In this document: piece after piece, positions 41,232 to 50,507 of the stretch | Position numbering within the stretch: the stretch's first letter is position 1 | How the letters are laid out: every line of letters starts with the position of its first letter | NCBI GenBank assembly: GCA_030429865.1 | Contig: JAUIFX010000005.1 | Location: 1 to 53,280 of the forward strand | Direction of reading: 5' to 3' | Length of the DNA stretch: 53,280 nucleotides | DNA from: Gammaproteobacteria bacterium | GTDB taxonomy: Bacteria; Pseudomonadota; Gammaproteobacteria; Ga0077536 | Position numbers and translations under genes: made by a program | Notes under the pieces: model-generated | Database searches by the model: none | Told to the model about the DNA's origin: nothing | The model's input: the letters and a program-made list of their open reading frames with translations, nothing else

Positions 41232-41669
41232 TCAGGCTGAAGCGGCTGGCACGACGGTCACGGGCTCGCGTTTTGCCTCGTGCTTATGCTCGTGGGCCGG
41301 CGGACAGCTCGCATGGTTCAGCGAGACCGGCTGGCCGTGTGGCGTGTTCAGGTACGCCTGGTTCCATTGCTGCGCACGATCGGCGACGTCGCTTTCGGCG
41401 ACCAGCCCGAGCGTTGCGAGCAGGCGTTCCATCGCCGCGACCCATTGGCGGTAGTAGGCCTCGTTGACGGTCTCGTCCGGCCGCGCCGGTGCCATGGCGA
41501 TCTCGGCGGAAAAAATCTCCGCCCAGGTCTTCCACTCGAACAGCCCGGCCTTGTGCAGGTTGACGACCAGCGAGAAGGCCTGCGCCTGCCACGGCGCGTC
41601 GAACACCGGGCCGTCGCCGTCGATCGGCGGTTGGCCGGGCAGCGGCAGGCCCTCCGCGGCGCTGCTCAT
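41232..41669 (-). CDS. Nitrile hydratase accessory (activator) protein
   Basis: 145 residues from ATG 41669, overlapping the beta-subunit stop by 4 bases. FDAPWQAQAFSLVVNLHKAG-F/L-W, WAEIFSAEI and YYRQWVAAMERLL are the marks of the nitrile hydratase beta-N-terminus-like accessory proteins (P14K/NhlE type), which deliver cobalt and help oxidise the active-site Cys by subunit exchange. The C-terminal tail CPPAHEHKHEAKRE is Cys/His-rich and could hold metal. Order alpha, beta, accessory is that of known Co-type clusters. Confidence 0.93.
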   Translation of the reverse strand: MSSAAEGLPLPGQPPIDGDGPVFDAPWQAQAFSLVVNLHKAGLFEWKTWAEIFSAEIAMAPARPDETVNEAYYRQWVAAMERLLATLGLVAESDVADRAQQWNQAYLNTPHGQPVSLNHASCPPAHEHKHEAKREPVTVVPAASA

Positions 41670-42322
41670 GGCGCCTCCAGGTAGTCGTCCCACAGGTCGA
41701 TGCGCACCGTGTCCTTCGGTGCGGCGTCGCCACCCCACAGCTCGGTGGCGGCGAAGCTGACGCTGTAGACGTGTTGCGGATGCGGCCCCTTGCCGTGGGC
41801 GACCGTATCGGGATAGACGAACGCGCCGTGATCGAGTGCGACGGTGCCGAGCTTGCCGCGGGCGTAACGCGGAATGCGCGTGTGCCCGGAGGGATGCCTG
41901 TTGACCACGCGGACTTCGTCGCCGACCTTGAAGCGCGCGGGCTTGTCTTCGTCCATGCGCGCCGAGGCGCCGGTCGCGAGCAGGCCCGCGACCATGTCCG
42001 GCGCGAGCGCCGGGGTTGCCGTTCTGCCCGAGTCCGGCTTGCCGTTGCCGAGCTCACCCGCCGTGACCAGGCCCTTCTCGACGAGCAGGGTCTCGAAGGC
42101 GTGCAGCCAGTGTTCGTAGTAGGTGCCCCGCAGGTATTCGATCGGGCCCATGCGCTCGATCGCGTGGCGGAACTCGTCGACGTGGAACTGCCCGGTGGCG
42201 AACAGCGCGGGGAACATGCCCAGCACGCGCTGCTCCCATTCGCCGTGGAACACCGGTTCGTCGGGCTCGTAGAACACGGGACCGTAGCCCTGTGCGCCGC
42301 CCATGTCGTGGATACCGTTCAT
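41666..42322 (-). CDS. nthB: Nitrile hydratase beta subunit
   Basis: 218 residues. The N-terminal MNGIHDMGGAQGYGPV is the family hallmark, followed by FHGEWEQRVLGM, RHAIERMGPIEYLRGTYYEHWL and, in the C-terminal SH3-like barrel, FKVGDEVRVVNRHPSGHTRIPRY and YSVSFAATELWG. Normal length and both domains are present, so this is nitrile hydratase and not a split thiocyanate hydrolase. It pairs with the alpha subunit encoded 13 bases upstream. The two conserved Arg that bond the oxidised Cys of alpha are likely in the ERMGPIEYLRGTYYEHW and GHTRIPRY regions. Confidence 0.96.
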   Translation of the reverse strand: MNGIHDMGGAQGYGPVFYEPDEPVFHGEWEQRVLGMFPALFATGQFHVDEFRHAIERMGPIEYLRGTYYEHWLHAFETLLVEKGLVTAGELGNGKPDSGRTATPALAPDMVAGLLATGASARMDEDKPARFKVGDEVRVVNRHPSGHTRIPRYARGKLGTVALDHGAFVYPDTVAHGKGPHPQHVYSVSFAATELWGGDAAPKDTVRIDLWDDYLEAP

Positions 42323-42335
42323 GCCTTGCTTCTCC

Positions 42336-42968
42336 TCAGGCCTTGCCCGGCTGCCGGGGCAGGCCGGTGCCGATCATCGAATCGCGCGTGACGAGTTCGG
42401 CGAGCGCTTCCTCGCTCATGCCCTCGGTGCCCGCCGGCCGTTCGGGCAGCACCATATACCGCAGCTCCGCGGTGCTGTCCCACACGCGGATCTCCTTGTC
42501 ACGCGGGATCTTCAGACCGAACTCCGCCAGCACGCTGCGCGGGTCGATGACCACGCGCGAGCGGTACGGCGCGGCCTTGTACCAGGCCGGCGGCAGGCCG
42601 AGCGTCGGCCACGGGTAGCAGGAACACAGGGTGCACACGGTGACGTTGTGGACTTCGGGCGTGTTCTCGAGCACGACCATGTCTTCGCCCTGCACGCCGG
42701 AGAAGCCGAGTTCGGCGATGGCCGCCGTCGCGTCGCCCAGCAGCCGCGCCTTGTACTCGGCATCGACCCAGGCCTTGGCCACGACCTTGGCGCCGTTGCG
42801 CGGGCCGACCTTGTGTTCGTAGGTATCGACCACGGCGTCGATCGCCGCCGGGTCGACCAGGCCCTTCTCGACGAGCAGCGACTCGAGCGCCTTGACCCGG
42901 AGCGCGATCGCCTCGGGCGGGGCCTGGTAGCCGTCGTGTTCGTGGTCGTGGTCGTGCGAGTGTGCCAT
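42336..42968 (-). CDS. nthA: Cobalt-type nitrile hydratase alpha subunit
   Basis: 210 residues from ATG 42968. The metal claw [11 protein letters not shown] (Cys112, Cys115, Ser116, Cys117) has Thr after the first Cys, as in cobalt enzymes; Fe enzymes have Ser (CSLCSC). The motif is followed by GLPPAWYK and later [23 protein letters not shown]. The enzyme hydrates nitriles to amides in the cytoplasm, after Cys115 is oxidised to sulfinic and Cys117 to sulfenic acid. The N-terminus [15 protein letters not shown] is an unusual His/Asp-rich tail. It is the first gene of the cluster, behind a promoter at 43061-43088. No amidase or aldoxime dehydratase gene is in the window. Confidence 0.97.
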   Translation of the reverse strand: MAHSHDHDHEHDGYQAPPEAIALRVKALESLLVEKGLVDPAAIDAVVDTYEHKVGPRNGAKVVAKAWVDAEYKARLLGDATAAIAELGFSGVQGEDMVVLENTPEVHNVTVCTLCSCYPWPTLGLPPAWYKAAPYRSRVVIDPRSVLAEFGLKIPRDKEIRVWDSTAELRYMVLPERPAGTEGMSEEALAELVTRDSMIGTGLPRQPGKA

Positions 42969-43060
42969 GGCGCTGGTTCTCCTTCGTGAACGGGTCGGTC
43001 GCAAGCGTCATGCGACGTGTCGTGCCCGGCCCGCGGCGAGTTTCGCGCGGGCGTCGCACC

Positions 43061-43088
43061 AGAATAAATCGCACGGGCGGTGAGTCAA
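43061..43088 (-). promoter_or_regulatory. Promoter of the nitrile hydratase cluster
   Basis: Minus strand: TTGACT (43088-43083), 16-base spacer, TATTCT (43066-43061). Transcription would begin near 43055, leaving an about 87-base leader with GAAGGAGAA as ribosome site. The 287-base gap 42969-43255 otherwise holds nothing I recognise, and no cobalamin riboswitch. Confidence 0.55.
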
Positions 43089-43255
43089 GCGAACAGGCGG
43101 TTTCGAGCCATCCCGGCGGCAGCGTCGCGCTGCGGCCGTGCCGCGTTTCTTACCCGGGGAGGCGTCCCGGGGACAGCTGCCTGGCCGCGCCTGCGGTGCC
43201 ACCGTGCGTGAAGCGTGCGGGGAACGAGATGACTGTCCCCCTGCCCTCCCGGTTG

Positions 43256-44140
43256 TCAGCCGACCTCGATGGGCAGCGCTTCGTCCTTCGCCCACTCGCT
43301 CATCGAGTCGTCGTAGACCGCGATGTTCTCGTAGCCGAGCTGGTGGAGCAGGAAGGCGTCGAGCGTCGCGGCGATGCCGCCGCCGCAGTAGACGATGACC
43401 CGGCCGGTCCGGCTGGTCGCGCCGCCCGCTTCGAACAGTGCCGCGGCTTCGTCGGCGGCGCGGAAGGTGTTGTCCTGCGGGTTGAGCAGGGCGAGCGCCG
43501 GCACGTTGACACTGCCCGGAACGCGGCCCCGGCGGCCGTAACGATCGTTCTCGCCCTTGTGGAGATCGGGCGGCAGGGCATTGATCGTGCAGACCGTCGC
43601 CGAGCCGATGGCGTCGCGCACTTCCTGCCTGCCGGTGAACAGCCCGTGGCGCGGTGCCACCGTGAACGTCGTCGCCGCGGCGGGTGCCGGGGCGGCCGTC
43701 GTCACCGGGCGCCCCTCGCCTTTCCACTTCTGAAAGCCGCCGTTCAGCACGGCCGCATCGTCGAAGCCGAACGCGCGCAGCATCCACCACACGCGTGTCG
43801 CCCATTGCGGGTGCGTGGTCGAATAGAGCACGACCCGCGTGCCGTCACCGACGCCGTGCCGGGCCATCGCAGCGGCGAACGCCGTGGCGTCCGGCAGGGT
43901 GAAGCTGTAGGGCGAGTCGTTGCTCGACAGCTCGCCCTGCAGATCGAGGAAGCCGGCGCCGGGGATGTGCCCGTTATCGTAATCTTCGCGGCCGCTCTTC
44001 ACCTTGTAGGGCTTCCCCGGCGGCGCTTCCGCGTACAACAGGTGTACGGTGCAGTCGAAGATGCGCAGCGCCGGATCGTCGAGATGGGCTTCGAGCCAGT
44101 CGGTTTCGACGATGGCCTCGGGATGGCGGTAGGTGGGCAT
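43256..44140 (-). CDS. Two-domain sulfurtransferase (3-mercaptopyruvate type)
   Basis: 294 residues, the normal length for tandem-rhodanese sulfurtransferases. The inactive first rhodanese domain contains DYDNGHIPGAGFLDLQGELS and THPQWATRVWWMLRAFG. The second carries the catalytic loop CGGGIAA (Cys near 250) inside VIVYCGGGIAATLDAFLL. CG-S/T/G-G-type loops are typical of 3-mercaptopyruvate sulfurtransferase, while thiosulfate enzymes have CRKG. RYGRRGRVPGSVNVP fits the substrate region. It could transfer sulfur to thiols or cyanide. It lies upstream of the nitrile hydratase cluster on the same strand but with its own gap and promoter region. Confidence 0.88.
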   Translation of the reverse strand: MPTYRHPEAIVETDWLEAHLDDPALRIFDCTVHLLYAEAPPGKPYKVKSGREDYDNGHIPGAGFLDLQGELSSNDSPYSFTLPDATAFAAAMARHGVGDGTRVVLYSTTHPQWATRVWWMLRAFGFDDAAVLNGGFQKWKGEGRPVTTAAPAPAAATTFTVAPRHGLFTGRQEVRDAIGSATVCTINALPPDLHKGENDRYGRRGRVPGSVNVPALALLNPQDNTFRAADEAAALFEAGGATSRTGRVIVYCGGGIAATLDAFLLHQLGYENIAVYDDSMSEWAKDEALPIEVG

Positions 44141-44285
44141 GGTCGAACTCTCCAGGGAAGGGAATCGTGAGTATCCGCGCGCCGCGTCAAGGCCCGGCGG
44201 GCCATCTCATGCTGCGACGGGCCGTGTCGTCAAAGCAAGCCGGCGTGTCGCCACCGGCTCTCCCGCTGCAGCGCGAACCCGCAGG

Positions 44286-44291
44286 TATACT
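44286..44291 (+). promoter_or_regulatory. -10 element before the Asp-box protein gene
   Basis: TATACT at 44286-44291, 28 bases before the start codon. No good -35 hexamer is seen at the expected spacing. Confidence 0.3.
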
Positions 44292-44318
44292 GCAGTAGAT
44301 CCGGGCGGGAGCAGTGTG

Positions 44319-45320
44319 ATGCGGGCGATCTTCGCTGGCACGAACGAGGGCATCTTCGTCCTCACCGGCGACGGTGCCGAGCGCGTCGCCGCGTGCCCGC
44401 GCGTGCGGGACGTCGCCCGCGCAGGCGAGCTGATGCTCGCGGCGAGCGCGGATGGTGTCTACCGTTCGCACGACGGTGGACGGCAGTGGCGGCGGCAAGG
44501 CCTCGAGGGCCTCGAAGTCTGGGCGTTGCGCGGCGTGCCCGGCGGCCGTCTCTACGCCGTGACACAGCCGGCCGGTCTGTACCGCAGCGATGACGCCGGC
44601 GTCACCTGGACGGCGGTCGAAACCCTCGCCGAGTTCCCCGGAGCCGCCGAGTGGTGCGTACCGATCGATCCCCCGCTGCCCGGCCGCGCGCGCGCGCTCG
44701 TCGTCGACCCGCACGATCCGGCCCGCCTGTGGGTGGGTGTCGAGGTCGGCGGCCTCCTGCGCAGCGGGGACGGCGGCGCGCACTGGCAGATGACGCGTCC
44801 CGGCGGCAATCCCGACATCCACATGCTGGTGGCGCATCCCGAGGATCCGGACGAACTCTTCGTGTCCACGGGATATGGTCGTCAAGACGGCATCGCCGAA
44901 ATGATCGAGGGCAACGCCGGCGTGTTCCGCTCGCGCGACGGAGGTACGACCTGGCAGTACGCCTGGGCCGGCATCACGCCGCGCTACACGCGGCCGCTGT
45001 GTATCGACCCGCGGCCGCCGTACCCGCTGACGGTAGCCTGCGCGCCGTCGCCGTTCTCCGCGCACACCGACACCGGCGGCGCCGGTGCGATGATTTTCCG
45101 TAGCGACGATCGCGGCGCGAGCTGGCGTTCACTGTGCGACGCGGCGCACACGCCGTCGGCGGCCAACTTCCATGGCCTGGGCCCGGCCGCCCACGGTGTC
45201 GGAGACGTGCTGGCGGGCACCGATACGGGCGAACTCTGGCGCATCGGCGCGGCGGCCGAGTGGACGTTGCTCGCGTCGGGCTTGCCCGCGGTGTTGTCCG
45301 TCTGCGACGACGTATCGTGA
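44319..45320 (+). CDS. Asp-box (sialidase/VPS10-like) beta-propeller protein
   Basis: 333 residues from ATG 44319 (GGGAG 7 bases upstream; GTG one codon earlier is also possible). Five Asp-box repeats, pattern S-x-D-x-G-x-x-W: SHDGGRQW, SDDAGVTW, SGDGGAHW, SRDGGTTW and SDDRGASW. They define a beta-propeller of the sialidase/photosystem-assembly/VPS10 superfamily. The catalytic residues of true sialidases are not recognisable and there is no signal peptide, so enzymatic activity is doubtful. Bacterial relatives are annotated only as exo-alpha-sialidase-like or glycosyl-hydrolase BNR proteins. Divergent from the sulfurtransferase gene. Confidence 0.85.
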   Translation: MRAIFAGTNEGIFVLTGDGAERVAACPRVRDVARAGELMLAASADGVYRSHDGGRQWRRQGLEGLEVWALRGVPGGRLYAVTQPAGLYRSDDAGVTWTAVETLAEFPGAAEWCVPIDPPLPGRARALVVDPHDPARLWVGVEVGGLLRSGDGGAHWQMTRPGGNPDIHMLVAHPEDPDELFVSTGYGRQDGIAEMIEGNAGVFRSRDGGTTWQYAWAGITPRYTRPLCIDPRPPYPLTVACAPSPFSAHTDTGGAGAMIFRSDDRGASWRSLCDAAHTPSAANFHGLGPAAHGVGDVLAGTDTGELWRIGAAAEWTLLASGLPAVLSVCDDVS

Positions 45321-45408
45321 GCGTGCGCAGCGGTGCCACGGTCCCGGCAGGGGAACCAATCCCGAGGGCGGCGGGACTCAGTAGCATCGGCATCAGCGGG
45401 GAATCGTC

Positions 45409-45873
45409 ATGGTCGTCTGGCTGTTGGTAGCGGCACTCGGAGTCCCGCAGTTCCTCACGGGTTTCCCGGAGCCTCCTCCGGTTGCCCCCACCGACCTCGT
45501 GGTCGGGCGCCAGTCCGTCGACCTGCGCGAGCCGCTGCTGGCGCGCACGCGCGGCGCGAAGCTGGTGCTGTTCGTGCGCGATCGCTCGTCGCTCACTGCC
45601 GCCGACAACGCAGCCTTCGAGGCCGCGGTGCCGCCGGGCTCGGTGACGGCCCGCCTCCGCGCCCGCGATGGTGACGACCTCGTGCTCGATCACACCGGCT
45701 ACGCCTACTACCGGGGCTTTGCCGGCCTGGTGCTGAGCGAGCGCGAACCGGGCAGCGACAACACGCTCTACGATGCGCTGGAAATCGAGGCCGCCAAGGC
45801 CTTGCCCCGGGTGCGCTTCATGTGGCTCGATCGTGCCGGTCGCCGCGTGCAGGACCTGCCTGCGCCGCGCTGA
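45409..45873 (+). CDS. Hypothetical protein with N-terminal hydrophobic segment
   Basis: 154 residues from ATG 45409 with GCGGGGAA 7 bases upstream. The first 17 residues (MVVWLLVAALGVPQFLT) may be a signal peptide or anchor. The rest is a small mixed domain: ARTRGAKLVLFVRDRSSLTAA, VLDHTGYAYYRGFAGLVLSE, NTLYDALEIEAAKALPRVRFMWLDRAGR. No family recognised. It sits 88 bases after the Asp-box gene on the same strand and may share its transcript. Confidence 0.65.
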   Translation: MVVWLLVAALGVPQFLTGFPEPPPVAPTDLVVGRQSVDLREPLLARTRGAKLVLFVRDRSSLTAADNAAFEAAVPPGSVTARLRARDGDDLVLDHTGYAYYRGFAGLVLSEREPGSDNTLYDALEIEAAKALPRVRFMWLDRAGRRVQDLPAPR

Positions 45874-45951
45874 CAGGGTGTCAGCCCGGCGATTGCGCCC
45901 GCTGCGCGTGCGGCACGGAATGTGAAGAATCATGGCGATCGCGCGCAGGTT

Positions 45952-45981
45952 TTGGCGCGATTGCGGGGCCCTGGCTATAGT
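45952..45981 (+). promoter_or_regulatory. Promoter of the small PEP-CTERM protein gene
   Basis: TTGGCG (45952-45957), 18-base spacer, TATAGT (45976-45981). Start near 45988 leaves a leader of about 95 bases before ATG 46083. Confidence 0.5.
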
Positions 45982-46082
45982 GGAGGCGCGACCCTCGAAG
46001 CGCCGCGCAAGCGTTCGCGCCGCAGGGTCGGGTGCGCTTTGCGAAGCGTTGGTCGCACATCACAAGGTCACCAGGGTCCGCC

Positions 46083-46718
46083 ATGTCGTCTATCTCAAAA
46101 AGGTTTTGCACCGTCATTCTGCTGTCGTTCGTCGTGGCCGGCGCGGCGAGGGCGGAACGCTACGAAATCAGCTTTTTCGGATCGGACCCGGTCGGCGTCG
46201 CTCTCACCGGGTTCGTCGATCTCGACCCGAACCCCGTCGGGATATATGCAGGCTCGGCCAGTTTCATGTCCAGCGTCGTCGACGCCTTCGAGATCCGCGT
46301 CACGGGCGATCTGCGCGGTGACTTCGTCTTCACGCCGGGTAACAGCCTGATCGGCAATCTCGGCCGCGGATGGGACCTCACCTGGGAGGTCACCGACGCC
46401 GGCATCTTCGTTTCCAGCCCGACGGCCGCGCACGGACCGAGCAGTTCGATCCTGTCCGCGTTCGGCGGCAACCAGTGGCTACGGCTGTCCTCGTCGCAAC
46501 TCGACTACCGCAATAACTCGAATGGCGGCAACCAGCTGACCGATTACGGCCCGGGGCCGCTGCCGCTGGCGTTCAACACGTATCAAGCCAACGGCGGACC
46601 GTTCGTGAGCACACTCGGTGCCGGGTCGCCGGTTCCCATACCGGCTGCGGCATGGATGTTTGGCGCTGGCGTGATGTCGCTCGCGGCAGTCGCGCGCAGG
46701 CATCGCCGCCGAGTTTGA
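46083..46718 (+). CDS. Small secreted protein with VPLPA/PEP-CTERM-type tail
   Basis: 211 residues from ATG 46083. The signal peptide is FCTVILLSFVVAGAARA. The mature domain of about 160 residues is beta-rich with many Gly, Ser and Asn (FFGSDPVGVALTGFVDLDPNP, SSSILSAFGGNQWLRLSSSQLDY), typical of PEP-CTERM substrates and with no known function. The C-terminus VPIPAAAWMFGAGVMSLAAVARRHRRR has the tripartite signal: VPxPAAxW, hydrophobic helix, basic end. It is the same variant as in the 1756-residue protein, so both are likely clients of one exosortase encoded elsewhere. It has its own promoter. Convergent with the glutaredoxin-MauE gene. Confidence 0.88.
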   Translation: MSSISKRFCTVILLSFVVAGAARAERYEISFFGSDPVGVALTGFVDLDPNPVGIYAGSASFMSSVVDAFEIRVTGDLRGDFVFTPGNSLIGNLGRGWDLTWEVTDAGIFVSSPTAAHGPSSSILSAFGGNQWLRLSSSQLDYRNNSNGGNQLTDYGPGPLPLAFNTYQANGGPFVSTLGAGSPVPIPAAAWMFGAGVMSLAAVARRHRRRV

Positions 46719-46738
46719 TACCGCAGCGCGCACGCCGC

Positions 46739-47494
46739 TCATAATGGCCAGCGCGTCGCCAGCATCCACGCGCCCATCGCCATCATCATCAGGTTCTCGG
46801 TCAGCGAGATGGCGCCGAGCGGTACGTTCGAGTTGCCGCCGACACACGCGCAGCGCAGTTCGCGCTTGTCCACGTAGACCGCCTTGACCACGGACATGGC
46901 ACCGGCGCTACCGATGAACAGCGCGAGCGGCGCAGCCGCGCCGGTGAGGACGCCCGCGACCATGAGAATGCCCGCGCCGGCTTCGGCGAACGGATAGAAG
47001 TAGGCATAGGGCACGTAGCGCTGCGCGAGCAGGTCGTAGTTCAGAAACTGCAGTGAAAAGCTTTCGAGGTCGCGCAGTTTCAGGATCGCAAGAACGCACA
47101 TCGAGAACGCGATGAACAATTCGACGAGCCGTGCGGTCCACAGGCTGCCGGTCGCGCTCCAGGCCGCCGCCACCGCCAGGAGAAAGCTGGTGGCGAACAC
47201 CGCGGCAACCGGTTGGTAGGTCGTTTCGTCCTCGACCTCGCCGCTACCGGCGCCTGCTTCGCCGAAGAAGCGGCGAACGTCGTCGTAGCCACCGATTCGC
47301 TTGCCGCCGATGAAGGTCTGCGGCGTAGTCGAGACATTCTCGCGCGTCTTGAACGCTTCCGTTTCGTCGCGCGAGGTGAGCTCGTGATCCTCGACCTCGT
47401 AACCGTGGCGACGCAACAGGTGCCGGGTCTTCAGCCCATAGGGGCACAAGTGCTCGCCGCCGGCCATACGATAAAGAACTGCGGTATCGGACAT
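46739..47494 (-). CDS. Glutaredoxin-MauE/DoxX membrane fusion protein
   Basis: 251 residues from ATG 47494. Residues 1-80 are a glutaredoxin domain with a monothiol CPYG site (17-20), the TTPQTFIGGKRIGGYDD glutathione-binding region and FFG. The rest has four to five transmembrane helices (YQPVAAVFATSFLLAVAAAW, LVELFIAFSMCVLAILKL, PFAEAGAGILMVAGVLTG, APLALFIGSAGAMSVV) and a CACVGGNSNVPLG segment typical of MauE-like redox-associated membrane proteins. MauE assists disulfide formation in methylamine dehydrogenase. The fusion suggests thiol relay across the inner membrane; the client is unknown. Confidence 0.87.
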   Translation of the reverse strand: MSDTAVLYRMAGGEHLCPYGLKTRHLLRRHGYEVEDHELTSRDETEAFKTRENVSTTPQTFIGGKRIGGYDDVRRFFGEAGAGSGEVEDETTYQPVAAVFATSFLLAVAAAWSATGSLWTARLVELFIAFSMCVLAILKLRDLESFSLQFLNYDLLAQRYVPYAYFYPFAEAGAGILMVAGVLTGAAAPLALFIGSAGAMSVVKAVYVDKRELRCACVGGNSNVPLGAISLTENLMMMAMGAWMLATRWPL

Positions 47495-47858
47495 GATCGC
47501 TCCCAGGGGGCATGTCAGAGCCCCGAACCAGTACTCGTGCCTCGCGCTGCAAAGAGCGTGCCGGCAAACGGCATCGAGCGCGCGGCGCAATGAGCCTGTT
47601 GTTCCAGTGCGAGGATGAGCGGATCTGCAAGACTAGGCAGGCTTTGCAATCAAGCGGGGTTGGCGTACTCGCGATAGCGAAAGGGCGGCATGCGGGCGGG
47701 AACAAAGAGTCAGAGGTTCCGCGCGGCAGTGGGGCGCCCGCGAAACACGCTGCAGGGGAAACGCTCGTTCGACCGCGCAAGGGCGGCACGTAGGTAGAGC
47801 CAGGTCGCCGCGCGCGCATGCGTGCAGCGCCGATAGTGACGCCGGTATCCGGAGTGCT
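47495..47858. other. Gene-poor stretch, 364 bases
   Basis: Between the glutaredoxin-MauE start and the 3' end of tRNA-Leu. Short open frames here are Arg/Ser-rich with no ribosome site. Composition looks less GC-rich than the flanks. I saw no att repeat of the tRNA 3' end and no integrase. Confidence 0.4.
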
Positions 47859-47945
47859 TGGTACCGGGAGCGGGAATCGAACCCGCACATCCTTTCGGAT
47901 ACCAGATTTTGAGTCTGGCGCGTCTACCAGTTCCGCCATCCCGGC
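47859..47945 (-). tRNA. tRNA-Leu (anticodon CAA)
   Basis: 87 nt including the encoded CCA (47861-47859). Acceptor stem GCCGGGA/TCCCGGT, with a G1-U72 wobble, and discriminator A73. The D-arm is GGCGGAACTGGTAGACGC. The anticodon stem CCAGA/TCTGG encloses loop CTCAAAA, giving CAA. A long variable arm (TCC-GAAA-GGA) is diagnostic of class II tRNA-Leu. The T-arm is GCGGG-TTCGATT-CCCGC. Its promoter lies directly upstream. Confidence 0.97.
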
Positions 47946-47964
47946 ATGGATGCGAAGGGCGCCG

Positions 47965-47993
47965 AGTATAGAGAATGACCGCGGGGCGGTCGA
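47965..47993 (-). promoter_or_regulatory. Promoter of tRNA-Leu
   Basis: Minus strand: TCGACC (47993-47988), 17-base spacer, TATACT (47970-47965). Transcription would begin about 14 bases before the mature tRNA 5' end. Confidence 0.55.
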
Positions 47994-48027
47994 CCGGCGC
48001 CGGTTGGAGGTCTGATACCATCGCGCG

Positions 48028-49083
48028 GTGCAACTTGCGGACTTCGACTACCACCTGCCCGAGGCGCAGATCGCGCAGCATCCCCTGCCCACGCGGCGTG
48101 CCGCGCGCCTGCTGGTCGTACCGCCGGGGGAGGGTGGGTGTGCCGATCGAGGCGTGGCCGAGCTGCCGCAGTTGCTGCGGGCCGGCGACCTCGTGGTGTT
48201 GAACGACACCCGCGTCATCCCGGCGCGCCTGCACGGCCGCAAGGAGACCGGCGGGGCGGTCGAGATCCTGATCGAACGGGTCCTCGACCGCGAACGGGCG
48301 CTGGCCCACGTACGCGCGAGCAAGTCACCGCGCCCGGGCAGCCTGATCGTGCTCGACGAGGACCACCGCCTGGTGGTGCGTGCGCGGCACGACGACCTGT
48401 TCGAACTCGCCGTTGCCGCGCCGGCCGGCGCGAGCATCGACGCGGTGCTCGAGGCGCGCGGCGAGGTGCCGTTGCCTCCGTACATAGACCGCGCGCCGGA
48501 GGCGAGCGATCGCGCGCGCTACCAGACGGTGTTTGCCAGCACACCCGGCGCCGTCGCTGCGCCGACGGCGGGCCTGCATCTCGACGACGCCCTGCTCGCG
48601 GAGATCGCCGCGGCCGGCGTCGACATCGGCAGGCTCACACTGCACGTCGGCGCAGGCACGTTCCGGCCGGTGCGCGGCGAGGATATCGACAGCCACGTCA
48701 TGCATGCGGAGCGTTACACCGTCTCCGGCGCGCTGTGCGAGGCGATCGCGGCGACGCGGGCGCGCGGTGGGCGCGTCGTCGCTATCGGCACCACGGTCGT
48801 GCGCGCGCTGGAGAGCGCCGCCGCGGCATCGGCCGGCGGCACGCTCGCGCCGAGCGAGGGCGAGACGCGGCTGTTCATCCGGCCCGGCTACCGCTTCCGC
48901 GTGATCGACGCGCTGCTGACCAACTTCCACCTGCCGCGCTCGACGCTGTTGATGCTGGTCAGCGCGTTTGGTGGCCACGAGCGGGTCATGGCGGCTTACC
49001 GGCATGCCGTCGCGGCCGGTTACCGGTTCTTCAGCTACGGCGACGCGATGTGGTTGGAACGGGAGGCGCCCGCGCAGGAGTAG
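48028..49083 (+). CDS. queA: S-adenosylmethionine:tRNA ribosyltransferase-isomerase
   Basis: 351 residues from GTG 48028, full length. QueA transfers and isomerises the ribosyl part of SAM onto preQ1 in tRNA, making epoxyqueuosine. Hallmarks are FDYHLPEAQIAQHPLPTRRAARLLV at the start, LVVLNDTRVIPARLHGRKETGG, VPLPPYIDRAPEASDRARYQTVFAS, VAAPTAGLHLD, LTLHVGAGTFRPVR and DALLTNFHLPRSTLLMLVSAFGG. The unusual GTG start lacks a close Shine-Dalgarno; GGAGG lies about 17 bases away. It heads the conserved queA-tgt-yajC-secDF block, with a 260-base gap before tgt. Confidence 0.97.
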   Translation: MQLADFDYHLPEAQIAQHPLPTRRAARLLVVPPGEGGCADRGVAELPQLLRAGDLVVLNDTRVIPARLHGRKETGGAVEILIERVLDRERALAHVRASKSPRPGSLIVLDEDHRLVVRARHDDLFELAVAAPAGASIDAVLEARGEVPLPPYIDRAPEASDRARYQTVFASTPGAVAAPTAGLHLDDALLAEIAAAGVDIGRLTLHVGAGTFRPVRGEDIDSHVMHAERYTVSGALCEAIAATRARGGRVVAIGTTVVRALESAAAASAGGTLAPSEGETRLFIRPGYRFRVIDALLTNFHLPRSTLLMLVSAFGGHERVMAAYRHAVAAGYRFFSYGDAMWLEREAPAQE

Positions 49084-49298
49084 CGGCGTTCGATGCGCGG
49101 CGCGCGGGTCCATGGTGCCATGGCACCATCGGCGCCGCGCGGGTATCCCGGTTACACTGCGCCGCGGTCGCGCTGCGCGCCGGGCCTCGGTCCGGGGCAG
49201 TCGGCGTGTCTCCGGAACGCTCCGGCGCGGCGCGAACAGCGCAGCGCGCATCACCCTGTCCCGGGGCCGATACCCGGGCCCGCTAGCGTGCTGAGTGA

Positions 49299-50483
<1,185 letters not shown>

Positions 50484-50507
50484 GCGCGCCATTTTGCGGG
50501 GAATTCC

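Noticed and set aside
41232-42968. Thiocyanate hydrolase instead of nitrile hydratase
   Set aside because: The beta subunit is full length with both domains in one gene, and an accessory protein is present; thiocyanate hydrolase has the beta part split over two genes.
42969-43255. Cobalamin riboswitch before the nitrile hydratase cluster
   Set aside because: The leader is only about 87 bases and lacks a recognisable B12-box.
47512-47793. 93-codon frame in the gap before tRNA-Leu
   Set aside because: Low-complexity Arg/Ser/Gly composition, no ribosome site and no recognisable domain.
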